20,977 nucleotides of DNA from Rhodospirillaceae bacterium (GTDB taxonomy: Bacteria; Pseudomonadota; Alphaproteobacteria; Rhodospirillales; Magnetospirillaceae): positions 1-20,977 of the forward strand of contig DUZC01000006.1 of assembly GCA_013349735.1 (NCBI GenBank), read 5' to 3'. How positions within the stretch are numbered: the stretch's first letter is position 1; each line of letters begins with the position of its first letter. Under the pieces are notes generated by a model. That model was not told the origin of the DNA, ran no database searches, and was given only the letters and a program-made list of their open reading frames with translations. Of this stretch, positions 7,666 to 16,244 are shown one piece after another. The translations under genes and the position numbers were made by a program.

Positions 7666-8187
7666 ATGGACTTTTGGACAATTACATTAATCACTATTGT
7701 CGCCGGGATGGTTCTGGTGATTGGCGGTGTCTTGATTGTTTACGTTGGATCGCTGGTTAAAAGCGCCTATGAACTGAAGATTGAAATTCAAGCAGACATC
7801 GAAGAGGGGCAAAAAAAAGTCGAAGCCGAAGTCGACAAAAGGCTGAGATGGATCAAGCGAGACTTGATTGAAGAAGTAGAAAAAATGAAATCGGCGATGC
7901 AAAGCGAAAACCATCGTCGCCTTACTGAGGCGACGGACGGCCTGGAGAAACGCATTACCGATTTAACTGAGACATGGCACAAAGATCGGGCCGACGTCAG
8001 CAAACACATAGAAGGTCTGCGAAGCGACGTGCTGGTGATTGATCAACGCCTGCGCGCCATGCGACGAGAACAGCAAAACGGCAAGGCCGAAACCGAAACA
8101 GCCACGGGCGAACCCGCGCCAAACACAGCCGTCACGCCCCCTGCCTCCCCCGATGCCATCGCTACCGAGCCGGCCGCTTCGGCTTAA
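7666..8187 (+). CDS. Membrane-anchored coiled-coil protein of unknown function
   Basis: 173 residues. One N-terminal hydrophobic segment (about residues 5-32) is followed by a long charged, heptad-like helical stretch (about residues 38-140, rich in E, K and R), then an Ala/Pro/Thr-rich tail. The likely topology is a membrane anchor with a cytoplasmic coiled coil, somewhat like DUF-type or RmuC-like membrane coiled coils, but no named family is recognisable. ATG at 7666 lacks a clear ribosome-binding site. It follows the small gene at 7390 and ends stop-to-stop with clpA, sharing the TTAA at 8184-8187. A role near the flagellar motor is possible from position only. Confidence 0.65.
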   Translation: MDFWTITLITIVAGMVLVIGGVLIVYVGSLVKSAYELKIEIQADIEEGQKKVEAEVDKRLRWIKRDLIEEVEKMKSAMQSENHRRLTEATDGLEKRITDLTETWHKDRADVSKHIEGLRSDVLVIDQRLRAMRREQQNGKAETETATGEPAPNTAVTPPASPDAIATEPAASA

Positions 8188-10475
8188 TCAACTAATTCCG
8201 GTTCTTTGCTAAGCTTTCGTCCGCCATCATGAAAATCAAAACTGAGTTTTGCTTCCTTAACATCGACTTTGACCAAGCCGCCCTTGGCCAAACGGCCAAA
8301 CAGCAGTTCTTCCGCCAGTTGCTTTTTGATGTGTTCCTGGATGACCCGAGATAGCGGCCGGGCACCGTATAATTTGTCATAGCCTTTTTCCGCCAGCCAT
8401 GCCCGCGCGGCATCGGTCAATTCGATGACGACGTCACGATCTCCCAGCTGAGCCTCGAGCTGCATAATAAACTTATCGACAACGCGCGACACCACTTCGG
8501 GGCTAAGGGCGGCAAAACCGATAATGGCATCAAGACGATTGCGGAATTCGGGCGTAAACAGCTTTTGAATAGCGTCGTGATCATCCCCTTCACGGCCTTC
8601 CCGATTAAATCCGATGGCCGGCTTGGCCATGTCGGACGCCCCGGCATTGGTAGTCATGATCAGGATGATATTGCGGAAATCAATGGTCTTACCATGATGG
8701 TCCGTCAATTTTCCATGATCCATAACCTGCAGCAGGATATTGAAAAGGTCCGGATGGGCCTTCTCAATTTCATCAAGCAACAGCACCGCATGGGGATGTT
8801 GGTCAACCGAGTCCGTCAACAACCCCCCTTGATCAAATCCGACATAGCCCGGGGGCGCGCCAATCAGACGCGATACCGAATGACGTTCCATATATTCAGA
8901 CATGTCAAAACGGATCAGTTCAATCCCCAAGATCACCGACAGCTGGCGGGCCACTTCGGTTTTCCCGACCCCCGTCGGCCCCGAAAAGAGATAGCAGCCG
9001 ATCGGTTTTTCCGGTTCACGCAGCCCGGCACGCGCCAGTTTAATCGCACTGGCCAGGGCTTCAATGGCACGATCCTGACCAAACACCATGGTCTTCAAAT
9101 CGCGTTCCAGCGTTTTCAGGACCTCCATATCATTGGCTGAGACGCTTTTCGGCGGTACCCGGGCAATTTTGGCAACGATTTCCTCGACATCACGAACCGT
9201 CACCGTTTTGCGCCTTTTCGATTCTGGCAGCAGCATACGCGCAGCCCCGACCTCATCGATGACATCAATCGCCTTGTCAGGCAGCTTACGATCACTGATA
9301 TAGCGCACCGACAGATCCACCGCGGCACGAATCGCATCATTGGTATAGCGCACGTGATGATGCGCCTCATAATAGGGCTTCAGGCCATGAAGGATTTTGA
9401 CGGCATCCTCAAGCGAGGGTTCGTTCACATCAATTTTTTGAAAGCGACGAACCAAGGCCCGGTCTTTTTCAAAATGACTGCGATATTCCTTATAAGTGGT
9501 CGAGCCGATACAGCGCAGCACCCCTGCCGCCAAGGCGGGCTTTAAAAGATTAGACGCATCCATCGAACCGCCCGAGGTTGCCCCGGCACCAATCACCGTA
9601 TGGATCTCATCGATAAACAGAATAGCGCCCTCAAGGGCTTCCAGTTCGGCCACCACCGCCTTTAAACGTTCCTCGAAATCGCCACGATAGCGCGTTCCTG
9701 CAAGCAAAGACCCCATGTCGAGAGAAAAAATGGTGGCATTCAACAGAACTTCCGGCACCTCGCCTTTAACAATGCGCCGGGCCAGCCCCTCGGCAATTGC
9801 CGTTTTTCCAACGCCAGGATCACCAACATAGAGCGGATTGTTCTTAGAGCGGCGACAAAGGATCTGGATGGTACGTTCAATTTCGGGCTCACGACCAATC
9901 AATGGGTCGATTTTTCCTTGTGAGGCCTTGCGGTTGAGATTAACGCAATAGGCACCCAGAGCCTCTTGCCCTTTCTTAACGACATTCTCCCCTTTCGCAT
10001 CTTCGTCAGCGCCATGCACCGGACGCCCCTGACTACGTCCGGCCGCCTTGGCGATACCATGGGAGATATAATTAACTGCATCCAAGCGGGTCATATCCTG
10101 CAGTTGCAGGAAATAAACGGCGTGACTTTCGCGTTCAGAGAATAAAGCGACAACCACATTGGCGCCGGTCACCTCTTCGCGGCCCGAGGACTGTACATGA
10201 ATCGCCGCCCGCTGGATCACCCTCTGGAATCCTGCCGTGGGCTTGGGATCACCCACCCGCTGGGTCACAAGGTCAGCCAGAGCACCATCAACAAAATCGG
10301 TGAGGTCACGGCGCAATCGGTCAAGCTCAACATTGCAGGCCCTCAGCACCGCAATCGCATCCTGATCCTCGGTCAAAGACAGCAGAAGATGCTCGAGAGT
10401 CGCATATTCGTGCCGACGCTCTGAGGCCAGGGCGAGAGCACGGTGCAGGCTCTGTTCAAGATTCCTGGACAGCAT
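8184..10475 (-). CDS. clpA: ATP-dependent Clp protease ATP-binding subunit ClpA
   Basis: A 763-residue double AAA+ unfoldase. Residues about 1-145 form the Clp N domain that docks ClpS. AAA1 has Walker A GDPGVGKT (218-225) and Walker B AILFIDE (near 284-290). AAA2 has Walker A GPTGVGKT (499-506) and Walker B AVLLLDE (near 563-569). The ClpP-binding loop tripeptide IGF sits at 621-623, so it should pair with ClpP. There is no long ClpB-type middle coiled coil, which fits ClpA. ATG at 10475 is preceded by AAGGA that overlaps the clpS stop, and the gap to clpS is 6 bp, so the two are cotranscribed and probably translationally coupled. Confidence 0.96.
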   Translation of the reverse strand: MLSRNLEQSLHRALALASERRHEYATLEHLLLSLTEDQDAIAVLRACNVELDRLRRDLTDFVDGALADLVTQRVGDPKPTAGFQRVIQRAAIHVQSSGREEVTGANVVVALFSERESHAVYFLQLQDMTRLDAVNYISHGIAKAAGRSQGRPVHGADEDAKGENVVKKGQEALGAYCVNLNRKASQGKIDPLIGREPEIERTIQILCRRSKNNPLYVGDPGVGKTAIAEGLARRIVKGEVPEVLLNATIFSLDMGSLLAGTRYRGDFEERLKAVVAELEALEGAILFIDEIHTVIGAGATSGGSMDASNLLKPALAAGVLRCIGSTTYKEYRSHFEKDRALVRRFQKIDVNEPSLEDAVKILHGLKPYYEAHHHVRYTNDAIRAAVDLSVRYISDRKLPDKAIDVIDEVGAARMLLPESKRRKTVTVRDVEEIVAKIARVPPKSVSANDMEVLKTLERDLKTMVFGQDRAIEALASAIKLARAGLREPEKPIGCYLFSGPTGVGKTEVARQLSVILGIELIRFDMSEYMERHSVSRLIGAPPGYVGFDQGGLLTDSVDQHPHAVLLLDEIEKAHPDLFNILLQVMDHGKLTDHHGKTIDFRNIILIMTTNAGASDMAKPAIGFNREGREGDDHDAIQKLFTPEFRNRLDAIIGFAALSPEVVSRVVDKFIMQLEAQLGDRDVVIELTDAARAWLAEKGYDKLYGARPLSRVIQEHIKKQLAEELLFGRLAKGGLVKVDVKEAKLSFDFHDGGRKLSKEPELVD

Positions 10476-10481
10476 CGGCTT

Positions 10482-10814
10482 TCATTCCTTCTCAATGGTA
10501 CATTGCAGAGGATGTTGGTTTTGCCGTGCCAGATCCATGACCTGGGTCACTTTTGTTTCGGCAACCTCGTAGGTAAAAACGCCACAGACGCCAACCCCGC
10601 GTTGATGGACGTGAAGCATGATCCGTGTCGCTTCATCCCGGTTCTTGCCAAAAAACCGCTCGAGCACATGGACGACAAACTCCATCGGCGTGTAGTCGTC
10701 ATTCAACATGAGCACCTTGTACATCGATGGCCGCTTGGTCTTGGGTCTGGTTTTAATGACCACCCCGGTCTGCGGATTATCGTCGTGGGTCTTGTCGTCC
10801 TTGCCACCACTCAT
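10482..10814 (-). CDS. clpS: ClpS, N-end-rule adaptor of ClpAP
   Basis: 110 residues from ATG at 10814 (MSGGKDDK), with GAGAG before it. Upstream codons to 10940 are in frame but run into the phasin terminator and look non-coding, so the longer start is rejected. The core has the N-degron pocket motif LNDDYTPMEFV (Asn38, Asp39, Asp40) and MLHVHQRG with His70, then GVFTYEVAETK for ClpA contact. ClpS delivers proteins with destabilising N-terminal residues to ClpAP. Alphaproteobacteria often carry two ClpS paralogues; this one, next to clpA, is the canonical copy. Confidence 0.94.
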   Translation of the reverse strand: MSGGKDDKTHDDNPQTGVVIKTRPKTKRPSMYKVLMLNDDYTPMEFVVHVLERFFGKNRDEATRIMLHVHQRGVGVCGVFTYEVAETKVTQVMDLARQNQHPLQCTIEKE

Positions 10815-10929
10815 CTTGTTCTCTCGATTCCCCGGTAACTTGGTCCGGCCGCATCTATCATATTGGTGCGAACCGTCTGCGGAAAAGTCCCCTTTTCGCC
10901 GGAACCTCATTACCGTTGCCTCTTTCTCT

Positions 10930-10973
10930 AAAAAAAACAATAGCCCGGTGGGATTTACCCCACCGGGCTATTG
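10930..10973 (-). terminator. Rho-independent terminator of the phasin gene
   Basis: A perfect 15-bp stem (CAATAGCCCGGTGGG at 10938-10952 pairing with 10959-10973) with a 6-nt loop lies 55 bp after the phasin stop. Read on the minus strand it is followed at once by a run of T (10930-10937). It isolates the highly expressed phasin from clpS-clpA downstream. Confidence 0.92.
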
Positions 10974-11027
10974 CGAATTCTACCCGGCTTCAAGGCCGGG
11001 CGAATAGTTCTTTTGGAAAAAATCCGA

Positions 11028-11579
11028 TCAGGCGGCTTTCTTCAGCGTCTGCACCGCAGCTTCAACCCGTTGGCTCAGAGGAGCAAAGGCGTCAGAAGCG
11101 ATTTTGCTGGACAATTGACCCAAGCGGCTGCCTTCGGCAAAAATGCGATCAAAATTGGCTTTGGCTAAAGACGAAGACAGATCGATCACTTCTTGCAAGG
11201 TCTTGGCACCAATCAAAGCCTTGCCGGCAGCCACGGAACCGTCAATGGACTGCTGGGCCAGCGACGCGACAACTTTGGACAGCTCCTGAGTCCCGCGCGC
11301 AACGATATTCGACGATTTTACAATGGCCTCGATATTGGCTTTGTTGAATTCAACCAAGCCCTCATAACCCTTGAGCGCCTCTGAACCGGCCTTCACAGCG
11401 GCATTAACCTGTTCTTTGGTATAAGTAATCGCCTTGTCGACATTCTTGGTGGCCACCTCGGCTCCGGCTTTCACAACATTCTCAAGCGACTCAGCATGCA
11501 CAGCTACGGCCTCTTCAATCTGCTTAACCGCATCAAGAGCGGGGGCGGCAACAGTCTTAACAGTCTTCGATACGGTCAT
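11028..11579 (-). CDS. Phasin family protein (PHA granule-associated)
   Basis: 183 residues, wholly helical and rich in Ala, Val, Lys and Glu, with low aromatic content and no signal peptide. The pattern (ALDAVKQIEEA, FNKANIEAIVKSSNIVARGTQEL, SLAKANFDRIFAEGSRLGQL) is that of Phasin_2 proteins, which coat polyhydroxyalkanoate granules and control their size and number. It is monocistronic: two putative PhaR operators and a promoter lie upstream, and a strong terminator lies downstream. In the family, phasin genes are repressed by PhaR until granules titrate the repressor. It could be one of several phasin paralogues; I cannot say which number. phaC and phaR are not in the window. Confidence 0.9.
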   Translation of the reverse strand: MTVSKTVKTVAAPALDAVKQIEEAVAVHAESLENVVKAGAEVATKNVDKAITYTKEQVNAAVKAGSEALKGYEGLVEFNKANIEAIVKSSNIVARGTQELSKVVASLAQQSIDGSVAAGKALIGAKTLQEVIDLSSSLAKANFDRIFAEGSRLGQLSSKIASDAFAPLSQRVEAAVQTLKKAA

Positions 11580-11648
11580 TTTTCTCTTCCTTTAGGTCAG
11601 ATAAAGCAGTTCCGAATTTTCAGCTGCCAACCTGCGCGTTACGCTATG

Positions 11649-11664
11649 TTGCAGTGCAGCATTT
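11649..11664 (-). promoter_or_regulatory. Putative PhaR operator, proximal copy
   Basis: Plus-strand TTGCAGTGCAGCATTT; read on the minus strand it contains CTGC-ACT-GCA, close to the CTGC-N3-GCAG pattern that I recall for alphaproteobacterial PhaR. It sits at the predicted phasin transcription start, where a bound repressor would block initiation. It differs from the distal copy at one of 16 positions. Confidence 0.55.
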
Positions 11665-11670
11665 CGGTGA

Positions 11671-11699
11671 AATTTGCATCACCACCTGGCCCTCGTCAA
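11671..11699 (-). promoter_or_regulatory. Predicted phasin promoter
   Basis: On the minus strand TTGACG (11699-11694) and CAAATT (11676-11671) are spaced by 17 bp. The -35 matches at five of six positions; the -10 is weak. Its position between the two operator copies is the main support. Confidence 0.38.
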
Positions 11700-11707
11700 T
11701 AATTTTT

Positions 11708-11723
11708 TTGCACTGCAGCATTT
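11708..11723 (-). promoter_or_regulatory. Putative PhaR operator, distal copy
   Basis: Plus-strand TTGCACTGCAGCATTT lies 59 bp from the proximal copy and just upstream of the predicted -35. On the minus strand it contains CTGC-AGT-GCA. A pair spaced by nearly whole helical turns would allow cooperative binding or looping by a PhaR oligomer. Confidence 0.55.
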
Positions 11724-12002
11724 TTATCTTTCGTATTTTTTCGCCACAGGATCGCTGGAGCGATTTATGTGGAAAACTTGCCCCACACCCCATGCAATCT
11801 ATGGACAGGAATCCCGGTATTTTTTATGGTGATCCCGGCTTTTCGGTTAAACTTCGGGATCGAAACATCGTTGGTCCGATCCTGGCGCTTGGCACCCAAG
11901 CATCGGGTGAATTGGCCCACCAACTGATTGAAGTGTGGTAAGACCCTGAACAATATTCTTTCGTTTTTCCAAATATCTCTGGCTAAGGTCGCCGTTCGGT
12001 TT

Positions 12003-13241
12003 ATGCACCGGGCCCTGCCGATTGCAGCCATAGCCCTGAGTTTGGGGGCTTTTCCTGCCTATGCGCGCTATGCGTCTTTGGTTGTTGACGCCGATTCCGG
12101 CGAGGTTTTGCACTCCGTCAATGCTGATAGCCGGAATTACCCGGCCTCGCTGACAAAGATGATGACCCTTTACCTGCTTTTTGACGAATTGGATGCCGGG
12201 CGGGTTCATCTTACCGACCATATGCCCGTCTCCGCCCATGCCGCCGCCCAGGCGCCGTCGAAGCTTGGACTGGCTGCTGGGCAAACTCTGGAAGTCGAGG
12301 ATGCTGTTTTGGGTTTGGTGACCAAATCCGCCAATGACGCAGCCGTCACCGTCGCCGAATTTCTGGGTGGCAGCGAGCCAAGCTTTGCCGAACGCATGAC
12401 CCGCAAGGCCCGAGAACTGGGAATGACCCAGACGCAATTTCGCAATGCCTCAGGCCTGCCAAATCTGGGACAAGTCAGTTCGGCGCGGGATATGGCAACC
12501 TTGGCGCGCGCTTTGATCCACAATCACGCCAAGGAATATCATTATTTTGCAACGCGGACTTTTTCCTATAACGGCAATCTGATGACCACGCACAACCACC
12601 TGATGGAACATTATCAAGGTGCGGATGGGATCAAGACCGGCTTTATCGCCGCGTCGGGATTCAATCTGGTGGCCTCGGCCAAACGGAACGGTCGACGGTT
12701 GATTGGCGTGGTTTTTGGTGGGCAAAGCGCCGCTGCGCGCGATCGCCAAATGGCAAAGCTTTTGGACGCGGGCTTCCTGCGCACACCGGGATCCTCGGGC
12801 GTCGATATGGCTGAAATGCCGGAGCAGAAAGACGAGACCGAGGTCAACACCGAAAATCCGACCGAATTAAAAGCCGTGTTAAAAGCCATGCAGGCGGGAA
12901 AACAGCGCAAGCTGGTGGCGACACAACCAAAACCGGCGCGCCAGCCTCATAAAATGGACGATGACGACGAGACCGCCGGGGATCGCGAGGATGATAATTG
13001 GGGCATCCAGTTGGGCGCCTTTTCCAAACAAGCCAAGGCCCAGCAGGTTGCCCAAACAGCCGTTAACCGGCTTGGCACACTGGTGTCAGACGGTGAAATC
13101 AGCATTACTCACAGCAAAAAAGGCCGGCATCATGGATATCGGGCCAGGATCATCGGCCTGGCTGAGGAGGATGCCCATCAGGCCTGCCGCCGCTTAGTCA
13201 AAGCCCATCAGACCTGCAAGGCCTTCGACGCCTCGCCTTGA
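12003..13241 (+). CDS. D-alanyl-D-alanine carboxypeptidase (DacF/PBP5 type) with SPOR domain
   Basis: 412 residues from ATG at 12003, chosen because it gives a compact signal peptide (MHRALPIAAIALSLGAFPAYA). A TTG at 11928 would add 25 residues with no better support, and no strong ribosome-binding site is visible for either. The penicillin-binding domain has all active-site motifs: SLTK (nucleophile Ser49, Lys52), SAN (109-111) and KTG (211-213). It trims the terminal D-Ala of peptidoglycan pentapeptides in the periplasm. A linker rich in charged residues leads to a C-terminal SPOR domain (about 335-410, WGIQLGAFSKQAKAQQVA), which in other proteins binds glycan at the division septum. It converges with pgm, with a 22-bp gap and no clear terminator. 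Confidence 0.92.
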   Translation: MHRALPIAAIALSLGAFPAYARYASLVVDADSGEVLHSVNADSRNYPASLTKMMTLYLLFDELDAGRVHLTDHMPVSAHAAAQAPSKLGLAAGQTLEVEDAVLGLVTKSANDAAVTVAEFLGGSEPSFAERMTRKARELGMTQTQFRNASGLPNLGQVSSARDMATLARALIHNHAKEYHYFATRTFSYNGNLMTTHNHLMEHYQGADGIKTGFIAASGFNLVASAKRNGRRLIGVVFGGQSAAARDRQMAKLLDAGFLRTPGSSGVDMAEMPEQKDETEVNTENPTELKAVLKAMQAGKQRKLVATQPKPARQPHKMDDDDETAGDREDDNWGIQLGAFSKQAKAQQVAQTAVNRLGTLVSDGEISITHSKKGRHHGYRARIIGLAEEDAHQACRRLVKAHQTCKAFDASP

Positions 13242-13263
13242 GCCATCGTTCGCGTATTCGGCG

Positions 13264-14907
13264 TCAGGTAATCACCGTCGGCGCCGCGCGCCCGGTTCGT
13301 TGTTTCACTTCGCCCAACTGTTCGGCCAGACCAATCAGATCGGCAAGAACGATTTGCGTATCAAGATCGTGGCGCGTCGGATCCGGCTCGAACTGCTCGA
13401 TATAGAGCCGGAGCGTTGCGCCAACCGTACCGGTGCCGGAAAGCCGAAAAACAATCCGCGAACCATCGGTAAAAATAATACGAATGCCCTGCCCGCTGCT
13501 GACGCTGTCATCCACCGGGTCAACATAAGCAAAGTCATCGGCTCGTTCCACCGTAAAGCGGCCGAAATGACAGCCGGTCAGATCCGGCAAACGGGCCCGC
13601 AAATGTTCCATCACCCCGTCCGCAGCTTCAGAAGGCAATCCCTCGTAATCATGGCGGGAATAATAGTTTCTTCCATAGGTTCGCCAATGTTCGCGCAAAA
13701 TCTGCTCAACGGATTGACGTCTCTCCGCGAGAATATTCAGCCAAAGCAGAACGGCCCATAGACCATCTTTTTCACGAACATGATCAGACCCGGTCCCAAA
13801 GCTTTCTTCGCCACAAAGACTGACCAGACCGGCATCCATCAAATTGCCAAAAAACTTCCACCCCGTCGGCGTTTCATAGCAAGTCAGACCAAGCGCCAAA
13901 GCGACACGGTCGGCCGCCTGGCTCGTGGGCATCGACCGTGCGACGCCAGCCAAACCATGAGCATAGCCCGGCGCCAGTCGCGCATTGGCGACCAGCACAG
14001 CCAGGCTGTCGGACGGCGTCACGTAAAAATTTTGGCCGATAATCATATTGCGATCACCGTCCCCATCCGAAGCGGCGCCGAAATCCGGCGCATCGGCGCC
14101 GGACAAGGCAGCCACCAGCTCGTGAGCATGCACGAGATTTGGATCTGGATGCCCCCCGCCAAAATCCGGCAAAGGAATTGCGTTCATGACCGTTCCCTCG
14201 GCCGCGCCCAGCATCCCCTCAAGAATGGCTTTTGCGTAAGGTCCGGTTACCGCATGCATCGCATCGAAACGCATGCGAAAACCTGAGGAAAACAAATTAC
14301 GAATAGCGGGAAAATCAAATAAACGCCGCATTAACTGCGCGTAATCATCCACCGAATCGATGACGTCAATCGTCATATCACCCAGGGCCTGCGCCCCCAG
14401 GCGATGAAGGTCGACACCACCCTCGGCAAGAATGTTGTACCGGGTAATCTGCCTGGTCTTAGAAAAAATTGCTTCGGTTACTTTTTCCGGGGCAGGCCCC
14501 CCATTGGCGATATTAAACTTGACCCCAAAATCCCCGTCCTCACCACCGGGATTATGGCTGGCGGAAAGAATAATACCGCCAAATGCCTGGTGCTTGCGGA
14601 TTACAGCCGAAGCCGCCGGGGTCGATAATATGCCATGCTGCCCCAGCAGAACCCGACCGACGCCATTCGCCGCGGCCATCCGCAGGATCACTTGAATGGC
14701 CTCGCGGTTAAAAGTCCGTCCATCCCCCCCCAGCACCAAGGTCTGGCCGGTAATGCCGGGCATGGCGTCAAAAATGGATTGAATAAAATTTTCCAGATAA
14801 CCCGGCTGGCGGAACTGGGTCACGGTTTTACGCAAGCCCGAAGTCCCCGGTCGTTGGCCGTCGATCGGGCGCGTTTCAATCTGCAAGGCAGGATGATGCG
14901 CTGTCAT
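13264..14907 (-). CDS. pgm: Phosphoglucomutase (alpha-D-glucose phosphate-specific)
   Basis: 547 residues from ATG at 14907, whose ATG overlaps the ugd stop as ATGA; a TTG three codons upstream is less likely. Motifs of the phosphohexomutase family are complete: the phosphoserine loop SASHNPGG (Ser117), the Mg2+ loop DGDGDRN, the sugar-binding loop GEESFGTGSDH and the phosphate-binding RLSGTGTVGATLR. The size and GEESFG context match the Pgm subfamily of about 545 residues, not the shorter PgmB or ManB forms. It interconverts glucose-6-phosphate and glucose-1-phosphate, feeding galU. It is the last gene of galU-ugd-pgm. Confidence 0.95.
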   Translation of the reverse strand: MTAHHPALQIETRPIDGQRPGTSGLRKTVTQFRQPGYLENFIQSIFDAMPGITGQTLVLGGDGRTFNREAIQVILRMAAANGVGRVLLGQHGILSTPAASAVIRKHQAFGGIILSASHNPGGEDGDFGVKFNIANGGPAPEKVTEAIFSKTRQITRYNILAEGGVDLHRLGAQALGDMTIDVIDSVDDYAQLMRRLFDFPAIRNLFSSGFRMRFDAMHAVTGPYAKAILEGMLGAAEGTVMNAIPLPDFGGGHPDPNLVHAHELVAALSGADAPDFGAASDGDGDRNMIIGQNFYVTPSDSLAVLVANARLAPGYAHGLAGVARSMPTSQAADRVALALGLTCYETPTGWKFFGNLMDAGLVSLCGEESFGTGSDHVREKDGLWAVLLWLNILAERRQSVEQILREHWRTYGRNYYSRHDYEGLPSEAADGVMEHLRARLPDLTGCHFGRFTVERADDFAYVDPVDDSVSSGQGIRIIFTDGSRIVFRLSGTGTVGATLRLYIEQFEPDPTRHDLDTQIVLADLIGLAEQLGEVKQRTGRAAPTVIT

Positions 14908-16244
14908 GGCGAACAATTTCCCGACTGAGAACCGGGCAAGGACGGGCGACCAATCGAACTGTAGAAAAAGCCCTTAAGCGCCATTTCCTCGGGGTTATAG
15001 ACATTGCGCAGGTCGACGATAACCGGCGCCTTCAGCAAGCTTTTTACCCGCACCAGATCCAGGGCTCGGAACTCGTTCCACTCGGTCAGCAAGGCCATAG
15101 CGTCGGCACCAACGAGGGTTTCATAGGCGTTGCCGCAGAAAACCACGTCGGGCAACAGATGCCGTGCTTCCTCCATACCCTCCGGATCATAGGCGCGAAT
15201 GATCGCGCCGGCGCTTTGCAAGGCCGGGATAATTTCCAGGCTTGGCGAATCTCGCATATCGTCGGTATTGGGTTTGAAGGTCAAACCCAGGACGGCGATC
15301 GTTTTGCCCCGTACCGAACCATGACAGGCGGTGATGACCTTTTCCGCCATCCGCCGCTTTCGCTCATCATTAATGGCCACCACGGTCTCGACAATTTTAA
15401 GCGGGGCCCCCTTGTCCCGGGCGGTCCGCACCAGCGCCAGGGTGTCTTTAGGAAAACAAGAGCCGCCATAACCGGGGCCGGGATGCAGAAATTTTTTTCC
15501 TATGCGGCCGTCGAGACCGATCCCCCGGGCGACATCATGGACATCGGCCCCCACGGCTTCGCAGAGATCAGCAATTTCGTTGATAAACGTAATCTTGGTC
15601 GCAAGAAAGGTATTGGCCGCGTATTTGATCAGTTCCGAGGTCTCTAGCGAGGTAAAAACTATCGGTGTCTCGATCAGGAAAAGCACCCGGTAGAGTTGCT
15701 TCATAATGGCCCGCGCGGCCTCGGTTTCAGCACCAATGACGACACGATCGGGGCGCATGAAGTCATTGATGGCTGACCCCTCGCGTAAAAACTCCGGGTT
15801 GGAAACGACATCAAACGCAGCGTCGGGACAGGTCTCGCGGATGATGCGGGAAACCTCGCGACCAGTCCCAACCGGCACCGTCGACTTGGTGACGACCACC
15901 GTATAGCCGTCCAAGGCACGGGCAATTTCCTGAGCCGCCTCATAGACATAGGAAAGATCAGCATAGCCATCACCCCGCCGGCTGGGTGTGCCGACGGCAA
16001 TAAAGACCGCATCGGCCTGAGCCACCGCGGCGGTCAGATCCGTCGTGAAGGACAGCCGTCCGGCCTTGACGTTATCGGCGACCAGCGCCTCCAATCCGGG
16101 CTCAAAAATCGGCATGCGGTTTTGGCGCAAACCGGCAATTTTTGCTTCGTCCTTGTCAACGCAGGTCACGTCAACGCCAAACTCGGAAAAACAGGCGCCG
16201 GACACCAGCCCGACATAGCCTGTCCCGATCATGGCGATACGCAT
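14904..16244 (-). CDS. ugd: UDP-glucose 6-dehydrogenase
   Basis: 446 residues. An N-terminal NAD-binding Rossmann domain begins MRIAMIGTGYVGLVSG. The family motifs SNPEFLREG (Glu151) and SELIKYAANTFLATKI (Lys207, Asn211) follow, with GPGYGGSCFPKD carrying the catalytic Cys263. It oxidises UDP-glucose to UDP-glucuronate with two NAD+, giving the precursor for acidic exopolysaccharide or lipopolysaccharide sugars. The ATG at 16244 shares one base with the galU stop (TGATG) and has a strong AAGGAG inside the end of galU, so translation is coupled. It overlaps pgm by 4 bp. Confidence 0.96.
   Translation of the reverse strand: MRIAMIGTGYVGLVSGACFSEFGVDVTCVDKDEAKIAGLRQNRMPIFEPGLEALVADNVKAGRLSFTTDLTAAVAQADAVFIAVGTPSRRGDGYADLSYVYEAAQEIARALDGYTVVVTKSTVPVGTGREVSRIIRETCPDAAFDVVSNPEFLREGSAINDFMRPDRVVIGAETEAARAIMKQLYRVLFLIETPIVFTSLETSELIKYAANTFLATKITFINEIADLCEAVGADVHDVARGIGLDGRIGKKFLHPGPGYGGSCFPKDTLALVRTARDKGAPLKIVETVVAINDERKRRMAEKVITACHGSVRGKTIAVLGLTFKPNTDDMRDSPSLEIIPALQSAGAIIRAYDPEGMEEARHLLPDVVFCGNAYETLVGADAMALLTEWNEFRALDLVRVKSLLKAPVIVDLRNVYNPEEMALKGFFYSSIGRPSLPGSQSGNCSP

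Larger units (their letters stand above)
11580..12002. other. Divergent intergenic region between phasin and DacF genes
   Basis: The 423 bp hold the phasin promoter and operators (11649-11723), then an AT-rich tract with T runs. A short dyad ATCGCT-GG-AGCGAT (11751-11764) could be a protein site. An open plus-strand stretch ends at 11941. It is not convincingly coding, and I see no RNA gene. Confidence 0.6.

Noticed and set aside
8565..9140. 191-codon plus-strand frame opposite clpA
   Set aside because: It is a shadow of clpA, whose AAA+ motifs account for this stretch fully.
10815..10940. 42-codon N-terminal extension of ClpS
   Set aside because: It would begin inside the T-run region of the phasin terminator; ClpS proteins of this group start near the chosen ATG.
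11654..11941. 95-codon plus-strand frame upstream of the carboxypeptidase
   Set aside because: Its first half runs through the phasin operators and T-rich DNA, and there is no clear ribosome-binding site. The last 46 codons (from about 11801) look mildly protein-like but have no recognisable motif.
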